A stretch of DNA of 64,000 nt. It comes from Cichorium intybus (lineage: Eukaryota > Streptophyta > Magnoliopsida > Asterales > Asteraceae). Below the pieces are notes generated by a model, which saw nothing but the letters and a program-made list of their open reading frames with translations, ran no database searches and had not been told where the DNA came from. The position numbers were made by a program, and so were the translations under genes. How positions within the stretch are numbered: position 1 is the first letter of the stretch; the number at the start of each line of letters is the position of its first letter. Shown one piece after another: positions 60,937 through 64,000 of this stretch. The stretch spans positions 73,172,994 through 73,236,993 of the forward strand of contig CM042013.1 of the NCBI GenBank assembly GCA_023525715.1. Reading direction: 5' to 3'.

Positions 60937-62532
60937 TTAGACAGAAATTTTAGGTACCCAAACCATGGTGGGTCCTGATTTGTTAATGGTTTTTGATAAC
61001 TTGGAATCATTGTAATATTTGTTGATTGGACGGAACTGTTGAGGTTTAAGTTGATTTATTAGGTTTTCCCAAAGTGAGATTTGTTTTTGAAAACCTGTCA
61101 TTTGAAATGGTTTCTGATTTTTTGAAAAGTATCCAATATGTGAAGATCTGTTTGATAACCTTTCTTTGTATCTGGGATCTGAATGGTTTTGGAAAACGCT
61201 TTGATGATGGAATGGAATTTGGTGAAATGATGGTTTCTGAAAGTTCCCTGAGAGTTTGAAATTTATCTTCTGGAAGTGACTTTGAGTTGGTTTTTGAAAA
61301 TGTTTTTGTTTTGGATTAAAGGTTTGGTTTTGTGGCACAGCGCTTGGTTTCAAAGGTTTTTCTTTGAAAACAATGGGCCTGCTTTGTTCTTTTGGTTTAC
61401 AGACAGCTTGAATGGTTTGTTTATTTGTCTGTTGTTTCTTTGAATACTTTTGTCCCAGATTATTCTTTCCAATAAATGTTGAGTTTAAAGAGGGAAAGAC
61501 AGTTGGAGCAGAAGTACTACCATTTTGATGATCAGAATTTTCTCCATTTAAGAAATTTTCAAGTTTGATTGTGCCATCATTCATTGTTAGTTTAGTAGAT
61601 CTCAATTGATGAGTTACTGAACTAGCGGAATCTGATTCAGATTTTAAGACTCTTTTGAAAGACTTTTTGGAAATCGTGAAAGCAGTATCATCTGGGCTAC
61701 AGTTGATAACTGTTTCATCATCTGAATCGTCCTCATTAGCAGATAAGAAAAAATCTAGTAGAGGCGATTTAGAGTTTTCACAAATTTTCCCATTTTTCTT
61801 TTCAGTCTCTTCATTTTCAAAAGATTCTCTTCCAATTCCCGGTTTATAATTCGTATCAATTTTGCCAGTTCCTAAGTTATTTGCTTTAGTGAAAACATCA
61901 TCACTCAATTTTCTGGCAATATTGATAGAATCCAGTTTTCCTTGAAATCTTTGATTTTCGGATTCAAGAAATTTGATTTGCTTTGAAGAATCATCTAGTT
62001 TTAGAATTAAACTAGTGTTGTTGTCAGTTAAATCTTGAACCTTTTGTTTTAACTGAAGGACTTCCTTTTCTAAGGTATCTTTTATTTCAGATGAAATAAC
62101 AGATTGATTTTTTATTTCTAAGTCCCTTTTTTGTTTTAGAGCTTCATTTAATTGTTCTAGGATGTGATTATTTTCTTCAAATTTTCGTTCAATGTCTCTT
62201 TCAAGTTTGTCTCTAGTCCTTGTGGATTCTCCAAATCTGAGTTGCAAGGTTTGTAATTCAGATTTGTAGATATCAGATTTAACTATTGTGTCATGATACA
62301 GTCTGAGATCAGCTTTTAGACTGTTCTCAATCTTAGTCATGTGGGACTCAAATGGTGTTTTTGAAAAACCGAGATCTGAGATCATAGACCATACCTGATC
62401 GATGACATATGGAGCTCTTGTGGTTGGTTCGTTGTCAGCCATGAAGCAGAAGTTTGACTGAGCTGGTTCAGTGTCGGTTTCATCATCAGAAGTTAGCCAG
62501 TATTCCACGCTAGGTTCGTGGAATGCCATCAA
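60937..62532 (-). CDS. Copia gag-pol linker, coiled-coil rich, 531 codons
   Basis: It is in the same frame as gag and pol, from MMAFHEPSVEYWLTSDDETD to WVPKISV. The middle holds a long charged, heptad-like stretch (KLERDIERKFEENNHILEQL and LEKEVLQLKQKVQDLTDNN), so a coiled coil is likely. The last third is rich in Q, N, K, F and P (QKHFQKPTQSHFQK), which looks disordered and basic. It is bounded by TAG at 62551 upstream and TAA near 60937 downstream. Similar long linkers occur in SIRE-type elements. The function is not known. Confidence 0.7.
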   Translation of the reverse strand: MMAFHEPSVEYWLTSDDETDTEPAQSNFCFMADNEPTTRAPYVIDQVWSMISDLGFSKTPFESHMTKIENSLKADLRLYHDTIVKSDIYKSELQTLQLRFGESTRTRDKLERDIERKFEENNHILEQLNEALKQKRDLEIKNQSVISSEIKDTLEKEVLQLKQKVQDLTDNNTSLILKLDDSSKQIKFLESENQRFQGKLDSINIARKLSDDVFTKANNLGTGKIDTNYKPGIGRESFENEETEKKNGKICENSKSPLLDFFLSANEDDSDDETVINCSPDDTAFTISKKSFKRVLKSESDSASSVTHQLRSTKLTMNDGTIKLENFLNGENSDHQNGSTSAPTVFPSLNSTFIGKNNLGQKYSKKQQTNKQTIQAVCKPKEQSRPIVFKEKPLKPSAVPQNQTFNPKQKHFQKPTQSHFQKINFKLSGNFQKPSFHQIPFHHQSVFQNHSDPRYKERLSNRSSHIGYFSKNQKPFQMTGFQKQISLWENLINQLKPQQFRPINKYYNDSKLSKTINKSGPTMVWVPKISV

Positions 62533-62550
62533 AGCTTTTTGCTTTGCTTT

Positions 62551-63759
62551 CTATTCTTGTTTCTTCAGCTCTTCGGCTTTTTGTGCATAGTAGGCTGAGT
62601 CTTTGACTTTGATTTTGGCTCGACAATCTCGGGCATAATGATTTAGTCCTTTGCATTTGTGACAAATGATTACTTCATCATCATCATCGTTATTGTCAGC
62701 CTTTTGGCTTTTAACGGGTGATCTTTCAGATGTTTGAGTTTGTTTCTGTTGAGATGGTTTAGAATGATTTTGCTGAAATCCAGAACTTTGGTTATTATAA
62801 GAGTTGTGATTATTTTGAAAACCGCGATTCTGAAAGTTTTGTCCAAAAGTTGATCTTTGTTGAAAATTTGGTCTGAAGTTTGATTGATTATGATGTGGCA
62901 AAAATCTTTCGAGATTAGTGTTTGCTACCAAAGCGCACAATTGTTGGTAATCAGCTTCATTATTTGGATCAGACAAGTCACAAGAATTACTTGAAAAAGC
63001 TTGGTTTTGATTTAAATCACTTTGACTTTGATCATGAAAATGTGTTTGGTTTTGAGAGGAGGTTGACAACAAAGCAAGTGGTCCTCCAAAAGAAGTAGAC
63101 GTTGGTGGGTCAATCGATGATTCATACGATTGTAATTCTCCGTACAGATTGTACAAAGATTCAGTATGAATTGCCGGATTTCCCTGAATGATTAGTTTGA
63201 CCATTTTCCAGCTTTCATAAAGGTTGTTTAAAAATTTGAGGTTTATCTCATGCTGTGACTTTTTGATGCCAAGATTATTCATTTTGATGGTAATGAGATT
63301 GAATCTGTCATGCGCATCATGGATGGTCTCATGTGAAAACATTTTGAAATTGTCAAATTCGTTTAAAACAGATGTTTTCTTGTTTCCAATGATTCTCTCA
63401 TTTCCTTCAAAACGATTTTTCAAAGTTTGCCAGATTTGGTTTGCAGTTAAAAGGATTATATCATTCATTTGGCTTAGAATACTGTGGGGTATTCCAGAAA
63501 CAAGCTCCTTTTTGGCTTGAAGTTCGAGTTTCTTCCTTTCATTCAGTATATCCAGGTTACTTGTAAGAGAGGTCATGTTATCTGGTAGAGATCCGTCTAC
63601 ACATTTCCACACGTCTTCACTTATAGAGTTGAGATGAATATTCATACGACCTACCCATGATTTATATTCTTCGGGAATAAGAATGGGTGCTCGAGTACCT
63701 GAACCTATACTGTTAGCAATAGATACAGAATTTATGTTTGAGTAGTTTGCGGAAGACAT
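62551..63759 (-). CDS. Copia gag, 402 residues
   Basis: ATG at 63759 gives MSSANYSNINSVSIANSIGS. The capsid-like part has EEYKSWVGRMNIHLNSISED, IWQTLKNRFEGNERI and LNEFDNFKMFSHETIHDAHD. A Q/N-rich stretch follows (NHNSYNNQSSGFQQN). The zinc knuckle is CHKCKGLNHYARDC (CX2CX4HX4C). It ends EELKKQE at a TAG, after which the same frame continues KAKQKALMAFHEPS. The TAG may be a recent nonsense change or a readthrough stop separating Gag from Gag-Pol. Otherwise the frame is clean. Confidence 0.88.
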   Translation of the reverse strand: MSSANYSNINSVSIANSIGSGTRAPILIPEEYKSWVGRMNIHLNSISEDVWKCVDGSLPDNMTSLTSNLDILNERKKLELQAKKELVSGIPHSILSQMNDIILLTANQIWQTLKNRFEGNERIIGNKKTSVLNEFDNFKMFSHETIHDAHDRFNLITIKMNNLGIKKSQHEINLKFLNNLYESWKMVKLIIQGNPAIHTESLYNLYGELQSYESSIDPPTSTSFGGPLALLSTSSQNQTHFHDQSQSDLNQNQAFSSNSCDLSDPNNEADYQQLCALVANTNLERFLPHHNQSNFRPNFQQRSTFGQNFQNRGFQNNHNSYNNQSSGFQQNHSKPSQQKQTQTSERSPVKSQKADNNDDDDEVIICHKCKGLNHYARDCRAKIKVKDSAYYAQKAEELKKQE

Positions 63760-64000
63760 TTTTTTTTGTTAACGAAAATGTGATGTTAAAATGAAATTTT
63801 TAAAGAAAACTAATTGGTGGTTTATAAAAACGCTACACAAAAGTTTTCGACAAAAATTTTCAAAATAAATCACACAAGTAATTTTTAAATGTGTTTTTTT
63901 TTTTTTTTTTAATATTTTTAATTTTTTTTTTTGATGAACAAGTGATATTAAGATGAAATTTTTAAAGGAAACTTATTGGTGGTTTATAAAAATGCTACAC
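63760..64000 (-). other. Copia 5' leader with a 162-bp repeat
   Basis: A block around TGATGTTAAAATGAAATTTT (63781) recurs at 63943, each ending near TTTATAAAAAYGCTACAC. Long T tracts lie between (for example 63895-63910 and 63921-63932). The second copy is cut by the window end. The primer-binding site is not in view. Confidence 0.6.

Larger units (their letters stand above)
54803..64000 (-). mobile_element. Copia element, SIRE/Maximus-like, nested; 5' end outside the window
   Basis: On the minus strand the visible order from right to left is: leader (64000-63760), gag (63759-62551), a long linker plus protease, integrase, RT and RNaseH (to 57520), about 1.5 kb without a coding frame, polypurine tract (56055-56041) and 3' LTR (56040-54803). 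It sits within the protease codons of the chromovirus, so it is the younger insertion. The 5-base flank on the left is GTATA (54798-54802). The 5' LTR is not in the window. The very long gag-to-RT linker and integrase motifs resemble the SIRE/Maximus lineage. Confidence 0.88.

Overview
The window is plant nuclear DNA, almost certainly from a eudicot with a repeat-rich genome. It is AT-rich and carries primer-binding sites matching plant initiator-Met and Asp tRNAs, plant retrotransposon lineages (Athila-like, chromovirus and SIRE-like copia), a plant Helitron, and fragments of plant genes with introns. I could not fix the family or species. I see no intact host protein-coding gene and no rRNA or tRNA gene. 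Nearly every recognisable coding segment is transposon-encoded or is a gene fragment carried inside a DNA transposon.

Left part (1-22.9 kb) is a field of DNA transposons. It holds a small TRIM retroelement with a fold-back LTR (702-994) and a long-TIR element carrying aspartate aminotransferase and unknown exons (3691-6212). A Helitron with a broken antisense urease segment follows (7832-11977), then a second TRIM (13339-13668). Next is a MULE with a 9-bp target duplication and a set of 39-40 bp palindromes (14841-15913). The last is a 4.2-kb Pack-MULE with 9-bp target duplications, about 390-bp TIRs and a captured ER-type small heat-shock protein gene with its heat-shock promoter (18666-22868).

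Middle (22.9-44.8 kb): a 2.8-kb solo LTR with target duplication TAATT (24012-26821), then a complete 11.6-kb Athila-lineage Ty3 element with target duplication ATGTC (28751-40351). The Athila element has gag, PR-RT-RNaseH-IN and a third ORF, all damaged except the PR-RT-RNaseH stretch. After it come a Ty3-type LTR remnant and a copia-type solo LTR with target duplication TATTT (43039-44331).

Right part (44.8-64 kb) is a nest. A copia LTR plus leader (44849-46107) is interrupted by a non-autonomous Athila derivative with its own ORF (46108 to about 48560). That joins, at a 19-bp repeat, the leader and 2.75-kb LTR of a chromovirus whose pol runs leftward (51475-54802). The chromovirus is split in its protease by a SIRE-like copia element on the minus strand (54803 to beyond the window end).

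The most striking unexplained signal cuts across families. The non-coding parts of the Athila element, its derivative, the chromovirus LTR, the copia LTR and the 2.8-kb solo LTR carry pairs of short, often CG-rich words. The two words of a pair are set 21-23 bp apart, and I count about 21 pairs. In the Athila and copia LTRs the nearest pair ends 17-18 bp upstream of the TATA box.
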